Source: Mumia xiangluensis (GTDB lineage: Bacteria; Actinomycetota; Actinomycetes; Propionibacteriales; Nocardioidaceae). Taken from it: a stretch of DNA of 64,000 nucleotides. The position numbers were made by a program, and so were the translations under genes. How positions within the stretch are numbered: position 1 is the first letter of the stretch; every line of letters starts with the position of its first letter. Location: contig NZ_WJYO01000004.1 of assembly GCF_010994095.1 (NCBI RefSeq), positions 62,001 through 126,000 of the forward strand, in the 5' to 3' direction. Under the pieces are notes generated by a model. The model had not been told where the DNA came from. It worked only from the letters and a program-made list of their open reading frames with translations, and made no database searches. Shown here in pieces: positions 1 to 8,058 of this stretch.

Positions 1-300
1 GTGCCTGACCTCACGATCGTCGTGGCCTCCGACAACGGCGGAAGCATCTTCTCGACGCTCGAGCAGGGTGACGTGCCGTACGCCGCTGCGTTCGAGCGGG
101 TCTTCGCGACGCCGACCGGCGTCAGCATCGGCAGGCTCTGCCAGGCGATGGGGGTGGAGCACCGCCTCGCCAGGACGAGCGACGAGCTGCAGGAGGCTCT
201 CGCGACAGACGGCGGGCTGCGCGTCGTCGAGGCTGTCATCGACCGGACCGACCGGCGCGAGATCGACCGGAAGCTCCGCGGCGCTGCACGGTTGCATTAA
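1..300 (+). CDS. menD: MenD C-terminal fragment (SEPHCHC synthase), 5' end outside window
   Basis: These 99 residues match the thiamin-diphosphate-binding C-terminal end of MenD, which condenses isochorismate with 2-oxoglutarate in menaquinone synthesis. The segment PDLTIVVASDNGGSIFSTLE followed by FERVFATPTG is the usual MenD cofactor-side loop and the helix after it. The window opens on a GTG codon, but full MenD proteins are about 550 residues, so the reading frame almost certainly continues upstream and this GTG is internal. It stops at a TAA. The other menaquinone genes in the window (menF, menG) lie 41 kb away, so the pathway is split. The family call is fairly sure. Whether the missing part is intact cannot be seen. 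Confidence 0.8.
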   Translation: MPDLTIVVASDNGGSIFSTLEQGDVPYAAAFERVFATPTGVSIGRLCQAMGVEHRLARTSDELQEALATDGGLRVVEAVIDRTDRREIDRKLRGAARLH

Positions 301-319
301 TACATCAGCGATGTAACAT
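301..319 (+). promoter_or_regulatory. palindromic operator over a candidate -10 of the diiron oxygenase gene
   Basis: TACATCAGCGATGTA (301-315) is a perfect inverted repeat with 6-bp arms and a 3-bp centre. It overlaps a TAnnnT hexamer, TAACAT (314-319), about 36 bp upstream of the ATG at 355. A palindrome over a -10 box is typical of repression by a dimeric regulator such as a TetR protein. It differs from the fas-type operator and from the site before the tetR gene. The binding protein is unknown. Confidence 0.45.
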
Positions 320-354
320 AAGGCCCGTCACGTCATCGGAGACTGGAGGGCCAC

Positions 355-1260
355 ATGACCGCCGCCACCGCGTTCCGCGAGCGCACGACGATCGACGACG
401 TCACTGCGCGTCTCCTCACCTCGTCGGACGAGCTGTCGTACGACCCGCAGACCGAGGTCGCGTGGGACCAGCCGATCCCCGACGACCACTACGGGCTCAA
501 CCCCGAGTGGAGCACGCTGTACGGCACGCGGCTGTGGGACGAGATGAGCGAGGAGCAGCGCGTCCTCCTCACCCGCCACGAGGTCGGCTCGATCATGCAG
601 ACCGGCATCTGGTTCGAGATGATGCTGCAGCAGCTGATCCTGCGCGACCAGTACGCGAAGGATCCCGCCGCCACCGAGTTCCGGTTCGCGCTGACCGAGA
701 TCGCCGACGAGTGCCGCCACTCGCTGATGTTCGCCCGCACCTGCGACGTCCTCGGCATCCCGAAGTACCTTCCGCCCCGCCTCACGATCGAGCTCGCCCG
801 GCTCATCAAGACGACGGCGCGCGCCGAGCAGGCGTACGGACCGATCCTCATCGCCGAGGAGATCCTCGACGTGATGCAGCGCGACTGGATGCGTGGCGAG
901 AACGTCGTCCACATCGTCCGGACCACCAGCAAGATCCACGTGGTCGAGGAGGCGCGCCACATGAAGTTCGCGCGCGCCGAGATCATGGACGGCCTCGAGC
1001 ACGCCAGCCGTTTCCGGCGGGAGCGCTCGGCCATGCTCTTCGCCGGTGCCGCCTACTTCATCGTCCGAGCGATGGTCAGCCCCGAGGTCTACACGAACGT
1101 CGGACTCGACAAGGAGCGCGCGCTCGCGGAGGTACGGACCAACCAGCACCGCAAGGCGATGATGCGCCTGTCGTGCGTGCACCTCATGGACTTCCTCGCC
1201 GACGCAGGTCTTCTGACCAAGCGGGCGATGCGGGTCTACCAGTCCGTCGACATGATCTGA
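355..1260 (+). CDS. AurF-like diiron oxygenase
   Basis: This 301-residue protein has the helical ferritin-like layout of the AurF (p-aminobenzoate N-oxygenase) diiron family. Candidate iron ligands are Glu88, the ExxH pair Glu119/His122 in DECRH, Glu168 or Glu169, and the ExxH pair Glu199/His202 in EEARH. Family members use a carboxylate-bridged diiron centre and O2 to oxidise amines or other substrates, and need electrons from a reductase. The next gene, 12 bp downstream on the same strand, is exactly such a ferredoxin-FAD reductase. The start is supported by GGAGG six bases before the ATG. The substrate is unknown. Proximity to acyl-CoA synthetase, carboxylase and fas genes suggests a lipid or acyl substrate, but that is inference. 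Confidence 0.8.
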   Translation: MTAATAFRERTTIDDVTARLLTSSDELSYDPQTEVAWDQPIPDDHYGLNPEWSTLYGTRLWDEMSEEQRVLLTRHEVGSIMQTGIWFEMMLQQLILRDQYAKDPAATEFRFALTEIADECRHSLMFARTCDVLGIPKYLPPRLTIELARLIKTTARAEQAYGPILIAEEILDVMQRDWMRGENVVHIVRTTSKIHVVEEARHMKFARAEIMDGLEHASRFRRERSAMLFAGAAYFIVRAMVSPEVYTNVGLDKERALAEVRTNQHRKAMMRLSCVHLMDFLADAGLLTKRAMRVYQSVDMI

Positions 1261-1272
1261 GCGAGGACCTCG

Positions 1273-2922
1273 ATGGCATACGCGGTCACGCAGAGCTGCT
1301 GCAACGACGCCACCTGCGTGTCGGTCTGCCCGGTCAATTGCATCCACCCCACCCCCGAGGAGCGTGCGGCCGGTGCCGCCGGCGGCTACGCGAGCTCGGA
1401 GATGGTCTTCATCGATCCGGTCGGCTGCATCGACTGCGGGGCGTGCGTCGACGCGTGCCCGGTCGGAGCGATCACCCCGGTCGACCTGCTGCGAGGGCCG
1501 GACACGGTCTTCGCGGACCTCAACCGTGACTACTACGCGGCGCACCCCGAGTCGGCGACCTGGGACGCGTTGACGTTCCCGACGACGGTGCCGCAGGGGT
1601 CGGGTGACCTCCACGTGGCGATCGTCGGCACCGGCCCCTCCGCCGCATACGCAGCCCGCGCACTGCTCACCGGCACTCCGGCGACCCTCACGATGATCGA
1701 CCGGCTGCCGGTCGCGGGCGGCCTGCTCCGCTCCGGCGTCGCGCCGGACCACCCGGACACCAAGCGCATCGAGGACACGTTCGCCTGGACGTACGCCCAT
1801 CCGCGCGTCACCGTCGCGCTCAACGTCGACGTCGGCCGGGACGTCACGCACGAGGAGCTGCTGGAGCACCACCACGCCGTGGTGTACGCCGTCGGTGCGA
1901 GCGCGGACCGGCGGCTCGGGATCCCCGGCGAGGACCTTGCAGGGAGCGTGCCGGCGTCCGAGCTGGTCGCCTGGTACAACGCGCAGCCCGACCGCGTCGC
2001 CACCGAGATCGACCTGTCCGTCGAGCGCGTCGTCGTGGTCGGCAACGGCAACGTCGCCCTCGACGTCGCGCGCGTGCTGCTCACCGACCCCGACGAGCTC
2101 AGCCGCACGGACATCGCCGACGACGCTCTCGCGGCGCTGCGCCGGAGCCGCGTCCGCGAGGTCGTCGTGCTCGGACGCCGAGGACCTGCGGATGCCGCGT
2201 TCACGATGTCGGAGCTGGTCGGCATGCGGACCATCGACGGGGTCGACCTGGTCGTCGAGGAGCACCCGGACGCGGCCGCCGCCGTCGATGCGGCACCGGT
2301 CGGGAGCAAGGCCGCGATGCTCCGCGACGTCGAGCGCGTGAGCATCGACTGGGACGCGCCGCCCGCGCCGGGCAAGCGCGTGGTGCTGGCGTTCTGGACC
2401 GCCCCGGTCGCGGTCGAGGGCGCCGACCGCGTGGAGGCCGTGCGGGTCACCGGTGGGCGGACGATCGCCGCGGGTGCACTCGTGCGCTCGATCGGCTACC
2501 GCGGATCCCCGCTGCCCGGGCTGCCGTTCGATCCCGGCACGGCGACCGTCCCGAACGCCCAGGGGCGGGTCCTCGACGCGGACGGCGAGCCCCTGCCCGG
2601 GGCGTACGTCGTGGGCTGGATCAAGCGCGGCGCGACCGGCGGGATCGGCGCCAACCGTGCCTGCGCGCAGGAGACGGTCGCGGCGATCGTCGACGACGTG
2701 TCGGCGGGCCGGCTCGCCGAGCCGACCGGGTCTCCTCGGGCGCTCCGTGAGCTCCTGCGGCGTCGCAACGACGACGTCGTGGGCCTGCGGTGGATGCGGT
2801 CGATCGACCGCGCCGAGCGGCTCGGCGGTGCTGCGCACGGGCGCCCGCGGCGCAAGTTCGCGACGGTGCCCGAGCTGCTCGCGGCGGGGTCGCCGGGCCG
2901 TTGGCGGAGCCGCCGCCGGTGA
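1273..2922 (+). CDS. ferredoxin-fused FAD/NADP reductase (FprB-like)
   Basis: The 549 residues combine a ferredoxin domain with an NADPH:ferredoxin reductase domain of the FprB/adrenodoxin reductase type. The N-terminal 80 residues carry two cysteine clusters (Cys10-15-19-23 and Cys52-55-58-62, the second as CIDCGACVDACP), which suits a seven- or eight-iron ferredoxin. An FAD-binding motif, VAIVGTGPSAAYAAR, starts near residue 115, and the NADPH site VVGNGNVALDVAR lies near 254. It probably takes electrons from NADPH through flavin and the fused ferredoxin to the diiron oxygenase encoded just upstream, with which it shares an operon. It ends 6 bp from the convergent acyl-CoA synthetase gene. 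Confidence 0.85.
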   Translation: MAYAVTQSCCNDATCVSVCPVNCIHPTPEERAAGAAGGYASSEMVFIDPVGCIDCGACVDACPVGAITPVDLLRGPDTVFADLNRDYYAAHPESATWDALTFPTTVPQGSGDLHVAIVGTGPSAAYAARALLTGTPATLTMIDRLPVAGGLLRSGVAPDHPDTKRIEDTFAWTYAHPRVTVALNVDVGRDVTHEELLEHHHAVVYAVGASADRRLGIPGEDLAGSVPASELVAWYNAQPDRVATEIDLSVERVVVVGNGNVALDVARVLLTDPDELSRTDIADDALAALRRSRVREVVVLGRRGPADAAFTMSELVGMRTIDGVDLVVEEHPDAAAAVDAAPVGSKAAMLRDVERVSIDWDAPPAPGKRVVLAFWTAPVAVEGADRVEAVRVTGGRTIAAGALVRSIGYRGSPLPGLPFDPGTATVPNAQGRVLDADGEPLPGAYVVGWIKRGATGGIGANRACAQETVAAIVDDVSAGRLAEPTGSPRALRELLRRRNDDVVGLRWMRSIDRAERLGGAAHGRPRRKFATVPELLAAGSPGRWRSRRR

Positions 2923-2928
2923 GCCAGG

Positions 2929-4461
2929 TCAGTTGACCTGGCGCTCCTTGCCCTCCCAGTACGGCGCACGCAGCTTGAACTTCTGCAGCTTGCCCGTCGC
3001 CGTGCGGGCCAGCTCGTCACGGAACTCGATCCGCTTCGGGCACTTGTAGCCGGCGAGGTGCTGCCGCGTGTGTGCGATCAGGTCCTCGGCGCTCACCTCG
3101 CCTTCCTCGGGGTCGAGGACGACGAGCGCGGTGACGAGCTCGCCCCACTTCTCGTCGGGGATGCCGATGACGGCGACCTCGCGGACGGCCGCATGCAGCA
3201 TCAGTGCGTCCTCGACCTCGATCGACGTGACGTTCTCGCCGCCGGAGATGATGACGTCCTTCTTGCGGTCCGCGATCGTGAGGTGGCCGTCCTCGAACGT
3301 GCCGCCGTCGCCGGTGTGGAACCAGCCGCCCTGCAGCGCCGTGGCGGTTGCGTCGGGGTTCTCCCAGTAGGCGTCGAGGTTGTGGTTGGACTGCGCCAGC
3401 ACCTCGCCGTCGTCGTCGACCATGATCCGTACGCCGACCGCGGGCGCGCCCGCACGGCCCAGGAGCCGCGCCTGCTCGAGCGGCTCCAGCCCGTCCCACT
3501 CCTCGCGCATCCGGCTCATCGTGAGCAGGGGTGAGGTCTCGGTGAGGCCGTAGATCTGGATGAACTCCCAGCCGAGCTCGCCACGGACGCGCTCGATCGT
3601 CCGCGTCGGTGGCGGGGCGCCCGCGACGATGATCCGGACCCGGTCGCGTCCGGGGACCTCGCCGTCCCACGTCTTCGCGGCGTCGAGCACCGCCTGCACC
3701 ACCGCCGGCGCAGCGCACATGAACGTGACGCCGTGGCGCTCGACGCGGCGCAGGATCTCGGCGCCGTCGATCTTGCGGATCACGACGTGCCGGCCGCCCA
3801 TCCCGGTGACGGCGTACGGCATGCCCCATCCGTTGGCGTGGAACATCGGCAGCGTGTGGAGGTAGACGTCCCGGTCGTTCACGCCCGCCTGCCAGCCGAA
3901 GATGCTGGCGTTGGTCCACAGGTTGCGGTGGGTCAGCTGGACGCCCTTGGGTCGCGCGGTCGTACCGGAGGTGTAGTTGATCGTCGCCGTGGCCGCCTCG
4001 TCGGCCTCCCACGGCTGCGGCTCGCCGCCGGTCGTCCACATCGGTTCGTCGGACTCACCGATGACGAAGGTGTGCTTCGCCGTCACCGTGTCGAGCAGTC
4101 CGCGCACCTCGGGATCGACCAGCAGCACCTCGGCGCCGCTGTGCTCGACAATGTACTTCACCTCCGCCGCCGCGAGCCGGAAGTTCACCGGGACCAGGAT
4201 GCGACCCCACCCCGAGACGCCGAAGAACGACGTCAGCAGGCGGGCCGAGTTCTGCGAGACGATCGCGACCCGCGCGCCCGGAGGGACACCGAGCCCGTCC
4301 AGGTACGCCGCCTGCGACCGCGCCCGGCGGCCGAGCTCCGCGTACGTGACCTCGCCCCACGACGGCGCCGGCTGGTCGGGCTCGTCGACCACGGCCACGC
4401 GGTCGGGATAGACCGTGACGGCACGGTCGAGGAAGTCGCGGACGGTGAGCGGGAAGAACAT
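2929..4461 (-). CDS. AMP-dependent acyl-CoA synthetase
   Basis: This 510-residue enzyme belongs to the ANL (adenylate-forming) superfamily and should activate a carboxylic acid as acyl-AMP and then acyl-CoA. The phosphate-binding loop INYTSGTTARPKG is near residue 161. The GWFHTGD and DRKKDVIISGGENV motifs follow near 380-400, and the catalytic lysine motif RTATGKLQKFKLR is near the C-terminus. Length is normal for medium- or long-chain acyl-CoA synthetases. Upstream on the minus strand (4462-4554) a TAGGAC hexamer near 4530 could be a -10 box, so it may be transcribed separately from the carboxylase genes behind it. The substrate cannot be told from sequence alone. Confidence 0.88.
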   Translation of the reverse strand: MFFPLTVRDFLDRAVTVYPDRVAVVDEPDQPAPSWGEVTYAELGRRARSQAAYLDGLGVPPGARVAIVSQNSARLLTSFFGVSGWGRILVPVNFRLAAAEVKYIVEHSGAEVLLVDPEVRGLLDTVTAKHTFVIGESDEPMWTTGGEPQPWEADEAATATINYTSGTTARPKGVQLTHRNLWTNASIFGWQAGVNDRDVYLHTLPMFHANGWGMPYAVTGMGGRHVVIRKIDGAEILRRVERHGVTFMCAAPAVVQAVLDAAKTWDGEVPGRDRVRIIVAGAPPPTRTIERVRGELGWEFIQIYGLTETSPLLTMSRMREEWDGLEPLEQARLLGRAGAPAVGVRIMVDDDGEVLAQSNHNLDAYWENPDATATALQGGWFHTGDGGTFEDGHLTIADRKKDVIISGGENVTSIEVEDALMLHAAVREVAVIGIPDEKWGELVTALVVLDPEEGEVSAEDLIAHTRQHLAGYKCPKRIEFRDELARTATGKLQKFKLRAPYWEGKERQVN

Positions 4462-4554
4462 CGAGCACCTCGTACGATCGGGGCCGGGACGCCGGGAGAG
4501 TGACCCTGATCACGTCCTATCACGAGGAGCCGGACGACGGGAGTCGCGGCGACG

Positions 4555-4764
4555 TCAGGCGATCTCCGCGATGACGTCGCCCTCCTGGACGATCTGCCCC
4601 TCGCGCACGTGCAGGCGGACGGTGCCGCTCTCGCCGGCGAGCACGGGGATCTCCATCTTCATGGTCTCCAGGACCGCCACGAGGTCCCCTGCGGCGACGT
4701 GGTCGCCCTCCTGCGCGTGCAGGCGCCAGACGTTGCCGACGATCTCAGCCCTAGCGGCGTACAT
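4555..4764 (-). CDS. stand-alone biotinyl (BCCP) domain protein
   Basis: This is a 69-residue protein that is essentially only a biotinyl/lipoyl domain, with the biotin-attachment lysine in the canonical ETMKMEI motif at mid-length. It would carry carboxybiotin between a biotin carboxylase and the carboxyltransferase encoded immediately upstream. The ATG at 4764 overlaps the end of that gene by 14 bp; a GTG at 4773 would add three residues. The overlap implies translational coupling. No biotin carboxylase gene is present in the window, so that subunit must come from elsewhere. Small biotinyl proteins of this size occur next to acyl-CoA carboxylase beta subunits in actinomycetes. Confidence 0.85.
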   Translation of the reverse strand: MYAARAEIVGNVWRLHAQEGDHVAAGDLVAVLETMKMEIPVLAGESGTVRLHVREGQIVQEGDVIAEIA

Positions 4765-6256
4765 CGGCCCCACTCTCGAAGCCCAGCGTCGCGAGCGCGT
4801 CGACGAGCCGGTCCCGCGTCTCCTCGGGCAGGATCACGTCGTCGAGGATCCCGGCCTCGGCGGCGACGTACGGGCGGGCGACGTTCTCGCGGTACTCGGC
4901 GGCGAGCTCGTCGCGCAGCGCCTCCGGGTCGTCCGCGTCGCGCAGGGCGCGGCGGTGCAGCAGCGCCACGGCGCCACCCGGACCCATGACCGCGATCTCC
5001 GCACCGGACCAGGCCCACGAGTAGTCCGCGCCCAGCGAGGCCGACCCCATCGCGATGTACGCGCCGCCGTACGCCTTGCGGACCACGACCGTCAGCAGCG
5101 GCGAGGTGGTCTCGACGTAGGCCTTGAGGAGCTTGGCGCCGTGCGTGATGACGCCGCGCCCCTCCTCGACGGTGCCGGGGAGGAAGCCGGGGACGTCCAC
5201 GAACGTCACCACGGGCAGCCCGAACCGGCCGCAGAACTCGATGAAGCGCGCGGCCTTGACCGAGGACTTCGCGTCGAGGACACCGCCGCGCGAGTTGGGC
5301 TGGTTGGCGAGGACTCCGACCGGGCGGCCGTCGAGGTGGCCGAACAGCGTGAGGACGCTCGGCGCGTGCGCCGGCATCAGCTCCAGGCGCGGGCCGGCAT
5401 CCAGGACGCCGTCGAGCACCTTGTTCATGTCGAAGACGACGCTGGCCTTGTCCGGGACCACGTACGGGAGGCGCTCGGCAGCGACCGGGTCCGGACGACG
5501 CGGCGCGACGAGCGGCATCGCGGCGCCGACGTGGGAGGGCAGGTACGAGAGCAGGAGGCGCGTGGCGTGGAACGCCTCGCCCTCGTTCGTCACCTCGAGG
5601 TGTGCGACGCCGCTGGTCTCGGTGTGCATCTGCGCCCCGCCGATGTCCTCGGCGCTGGCGTCCTCGCCGGTGGTCGCCTTGACGATGTCAGGCCCGGTGA
5701 GGAACATCTGGCCCTGCTCGCGGACCATGATGGTCCAGTCGGTCAGGGCGGGGGAGTACGCCGCGGCGCCCGCGCACGGTCCGAGGATCAGGGAGATCTG
5801 GGGGATCCGCTTCTGAGCCAGGACGTTGAGCGCGAACATCTCTCCGCAGCCGTGCAGGGCGAGGATCCCGTCGTGGATCCGGGCGCCGCCGGAGTCGTTG
5901 ATGTAGACGATCGGGTAGCCCTTGTCGATCGCGAAGCGCTGGGCCTTCTGGATCGTCTCGGCCATCACGGCGCCGATCGCTCCGGACGCGACGGCGGCGT
6001 CGTGGCTGGCGATGACGACTCCGCGGCCGTCGACGCGGCCCCAGCCGATGACCACGCCGGCGCCGTTGCCGTTGCCGTCGACGCGCATCGGCGTCATCTC
6101 GACGAACGAGCCGGCGTCGACGAGCATCTCGGCGCGCTCGCGGGCGGTGTACTCGCGGCGTCCGCGCGGCTCGACGTGGCGGAACCGATCCTGGCGTCGC
6201 TGCGCGAGCCGGGCGCGGTGGTCGGAGGTTGCGGTCTCCGTGTTGATCGTGGTCAA
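4751..6256 (-). CDS. acyl-CoA carboxylase carboxyltransferase (beta) subunit
   Basis: This 501-residue protein has both crotonase-like halves of the AccD/PccB carboxyltransferase family. The N-terminal half contains the INDSGGARIHDG and GPCAGAAAYSPA motifs, and the C-terminal half contains VDVPGFLPGTVEEGRG and KAYGGAYIAMGS. It transfers CO2 from carboxybiotin to an acyl-CoA, acetyl- or propionyl-CoA being the usual substrates. The start is a TTG at 6256 with AGGAG six bases upstream. The promoter carries the same double palindromic operator as fas, so I infer it supplies malonyl-CoA (or another extender) for fatty acid synthesis under common control. It overlaps the biotinyl gene downstream. 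Substrate specificity is not resolved here. Confidence 0.88.
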   Translation of the reverse strand: MTTINTETATSDHRARLAQRRQDRFRHVEPRGRREYTARERAEMLVDAGSFVEMTPMRVDGNGNGAGVVIGWGRVDGRGVVIASHDAAVASGAIGAVMAETIQKAQRFAIDKGYPIVYINDSGGARIHDGILALHGCGEMFALNVLAQKRIPQISLILGPCAGAAAYSPALTDWTIMVREQGQMFLTGPDIVKATTGEDASAEDIGGAQMHTETSGVAHLEVTNEGEAFHATRLLLSYLPSHVGAAMPLVAPRRPDPVAAERLPYVVPDKASVVFDMNKVLDGVLDAGPRLELMPAHAPSVLTLFGHLDGRPVGVLANQPNSRGGVLDAKSSVKAARFIEFCGRFGLPVVTFVDVPGFLPGTVEEGRGVITHGAKLLKAYVETTSPLLTVVVRKAYGGAYIAMGSASLGADYSWAWSGAEIAVMGPGGAVALLHRRALRDADDPEALRDELAAEYRENVARPYVAAEAGILDDVILPEETRDRLVDALATLGFESGADVRR

Positions 6257-6267
6257 CTCGGTCTCCT

Positions 6268-6328
6268 AAAACATGAGGGAAGCCTCAGGACTTGCTTCAA
6301 AGATGAGGGGTGCCTCATGTTTTGTCAA
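6268..6328 (-). promoter_or_regulatory. carboxyltransferase promoter with double fas-type operator
   Basis: On the minus strand a TTGACA -35 (6328-6323) is followed after 17 bp by a CATCTT -10 (6305-6300). Operator 2 (6303-6318, plus strand ATGAGGGGTGCCTCAT) fills the -35/-10 spacer. Operator 1 (6274-6287, TGAGGGAAGCCTCA) lies just past the expected transcription start. Their centres are 30 bp apart. Outward flanks AAAACA and TGTTTT are shared with the fas promoter. This placement predicts repression. Confidence 0.65.
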
Positions 6329-6439
6329 GCCGACGCCTGACGTGTCCTCGGTCTCAGTGGCGACCAGCGCACGGTCGATCCCCGGTCTACGGTTGCGGGA
6401 CACAACAGATTCCCCGGCAGCAATGGAGGTCACCACCCC

Positions 6440-7930
6440 ATGGTCCGTCCCGCAGAATCCCCCTCTTGGCCCTCTCGCCGCCCCAGGCGGCACCTCGCAG
6501 CAGCAGCGTTGGGCGGCCTCGGGCTCGTCGCCGCGGCGCTCACAGCAGGCGCGGTCGCGCCCGCCGCATCCGCTGCCCCCGCGGCAGCGCCCGCGGCCGA
6601 CGGCGTCCTCATGAGCTACGTCGTCAACAGCAAGGCCAACCCGGGGCAGACCCGTCTCGCCGAGCGCGCAGTCCGCGACGCCGGGGGCACGGTCGTCCAG
6701 TCCTGGCCCGAGATCGGCGTGGTCGTCGCGCACTCCACGTCCGGCTCGTTCCGCGACGACGTCGTCGACGTCGCCAAGGGCCACGCCGTCCAGTCGGTCG
6801 GTGCCACGCGCACGGCAGCGGTCAAGACGCCGGCCGACGCAGCGGCTCAGCCGCGCTCCCTGGCGCGCAGCACCGAGACGCGGTCGGCGTTCGAGATCAG
6901 GCAGGGCGTCTCGGCCACCGAGGTCGCGCCCGACCCGCTCGAGGCGCAGCAGTGGGACATGACCCAGATCAAGGCGGACGTCGCGAGCGACGGCAGCCGT
7001 GACGTCACGGTCGGCGTGCTCGACAGCGGCATCGACGACACGCACCCCGACCTCGCGCCCAACCTGGACGCGAAGAACTCGGTCGGCTGCACCGCGAACG
7101 GGGTTCCCGACACCAGCCGTGCCGCATGGATCCCGACGACCAGCGACCACGGGACGCACGTGGCCGGGACGATCGCCGCGGCCAAGAACGGCGTGGGCAT
7201 CGTCGGAGTCGCGCCGAACGTCCGGATGACGTCGATCAAGGTCGTCGACGACGACGGGTTCATCTACCCCGAGTACGCGATCTGCGGCTTCGTCTGGGCG
7301 GCCGAGCACGGCGTCGACGTGACGAACAACAGCTACTACGTCGATCCGTGGATGTTCTGGTGCAGCAACGATCCCGACCAGGCAGCGGCCAAGGAGGCCG
7401 TCCGTCGCGCCGTCTCGTACTCCGAGCGCAACGGCGTCGTGAGCGCCGCCGCTGCGGGGAACTCGAACTACGACCTGGCGAACAAGACGACGGACACCAC
7501 CAGCCCGAACGACACCACTCCCGCGCCGCGTCCGATCGACGCCGGGTGCGAGGACATCCCGACCGAGCTCCCGGGTGTGGTCACCGTGGCCTCGAACGAC
7601 CAGGCCGGCGCGAAGTCGAGCTTCTCCAACTACGGCGACGGCGTGATCGACGTGACCGCACCGGGGTCGCGCATCCTGTCGACCGTCCTCAACGGCGGCT
7701 ACGGGCTCAAGTCCGGGACGTCCATGGCGTCGCCGCACGTCGCCGGCGTGCTGGCGCTGCTGAAGTCGTCGCACCCGAACGCGTCGCCCGCCGAGCTCGT
7801 GGCTCTCGTGCGCGCACAGGCCGACGACAAGCCGTGCCCGAGCGACGTCCGCTGCACCGGCACCGCCGCGTACAACGGCTTCTTCGGTGACGGACTCGTC
7901 GACGCCCTGGACGCCACCCAGGGACGCTGA
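6440..7930 (+). CDS. secreted S8 (subtilisin-like) serine protease
   Basis: This 496-residue protein begins with a basic stretch, a hydrophobic segment and Ala-rich cleavage sites (about residues 20-50), a Sec or Tat-like signal. An inhibitor-like propeptide (about 58-120) precedes the S8 catalytic domain. The triad is visible: Asp in VLDSGID near residue 194, His in DHGTHVAG near 236, and Ser in GTSMASPHVAG near 426, with the oxyanion Asn in AAGNSN near 339. It is probably a secreted general protease. GGAGG lies upstream of the ATG, and TACGGT (6388-6393) is a possible -10. A strong hairpin terminator follows the stop. It sits between lipid genes with no evident functional link to them. Confidence 0.9.
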   Translation: MVRPAESPSWPSRRPRRHLAAAALGGLGLVAAALTAGAVAPAASAAPAAAPAADGVLMSYVVNSKANPGQTRLAERAVRDAGGTVVQSWPEIGVVVAHSTSGSFRDDVVDVAKGHAVQSVGATRTAAVKTPADAAAQPRSLARSTETRSAFEIRQGVSATEVAPDPLEAQQWDMTQIKADVASDGSRDVTVGVLDSGIDDTHPDLAPNLDAKNSVGCTANGVPDTSRAAWIPTTSDHGTHVAGTIAAAKNGVGIVGVAPNVRMTSIKVVDDDGFIYPEYAICGFVWAAEHGVDVTNNSYYVDPWMFWCSNDPDQAAAKEAVRRAVSYSERNGVVSAAAAGNSNYDLANKTTDTTSPNDTTPAPRPIDAGCEDIPTELPGVVTVASNDQAGAKSSFSNYGDGVIDVTAPGSRILSTVLNGGYGLKSGTSMASPHVAGVLALLKSSHPNASPAELVALVRAQADDKPCPSDVRCTGTAAYNGFFGDGLVDALDATQGR

Positions 7931-7944
7931 CACCGTACGACGCA

Positions 7945-7979
7945 GGCGCGGCACGGCTCTCGACGAGCCGTGCCGCGCC
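7945..7979 (+). terminator. rho-independent-type hairpin after the subtilase
   Basis: Perfect 14-bp arms (7945-7958 and 7966-7979, GGCGCGGCACGGCT and its complement) flank a 7-base loop, starting 15 bp past the protease stop codon. There is no U-tract, which is common in high-GC actinomycetes. It isolates the protease from the tetR gene. Confidence 0.75.
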
Positions 7980-8034
7980 GGCGCACGGCCCGCAACTCGC
8001 GGTGTCAACGGGACCGATCCTCCAGCGGATACAA

Positions 8035-8052
8035 CCTACGGATCGGTAGGGT
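8035..8052 (+). promoter_or_regulatory. autoregulatory-type operator and -10 of the tetR gene
   Basis: CCTACGGATCGGTAGG (8035-8050) is a near-perfect palindrome (7 of 8 base pairs) of a form often seen at TetR operators. It overlaps TAGGGT (8047-8052), a good -10 hexamer whose end is only 6 bp before the GTG at 8059, so the mRNA may be leaderless. The layout predicts autorepression. The sequence is unrelated to the fas-type operator. Confidence 0.55.
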
Positions 8053-8058
8053 TGAGGA

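Noticed and set aside
328-2838. An 836-residue minus-strand open frame opposite the diiron oxygenase and reductase genes
   Set aside because: It is Arg/Asp/His-rich low-complexity sequence with no domain, antisense to two well-supported genes, and is an artefact of high GC third positions.
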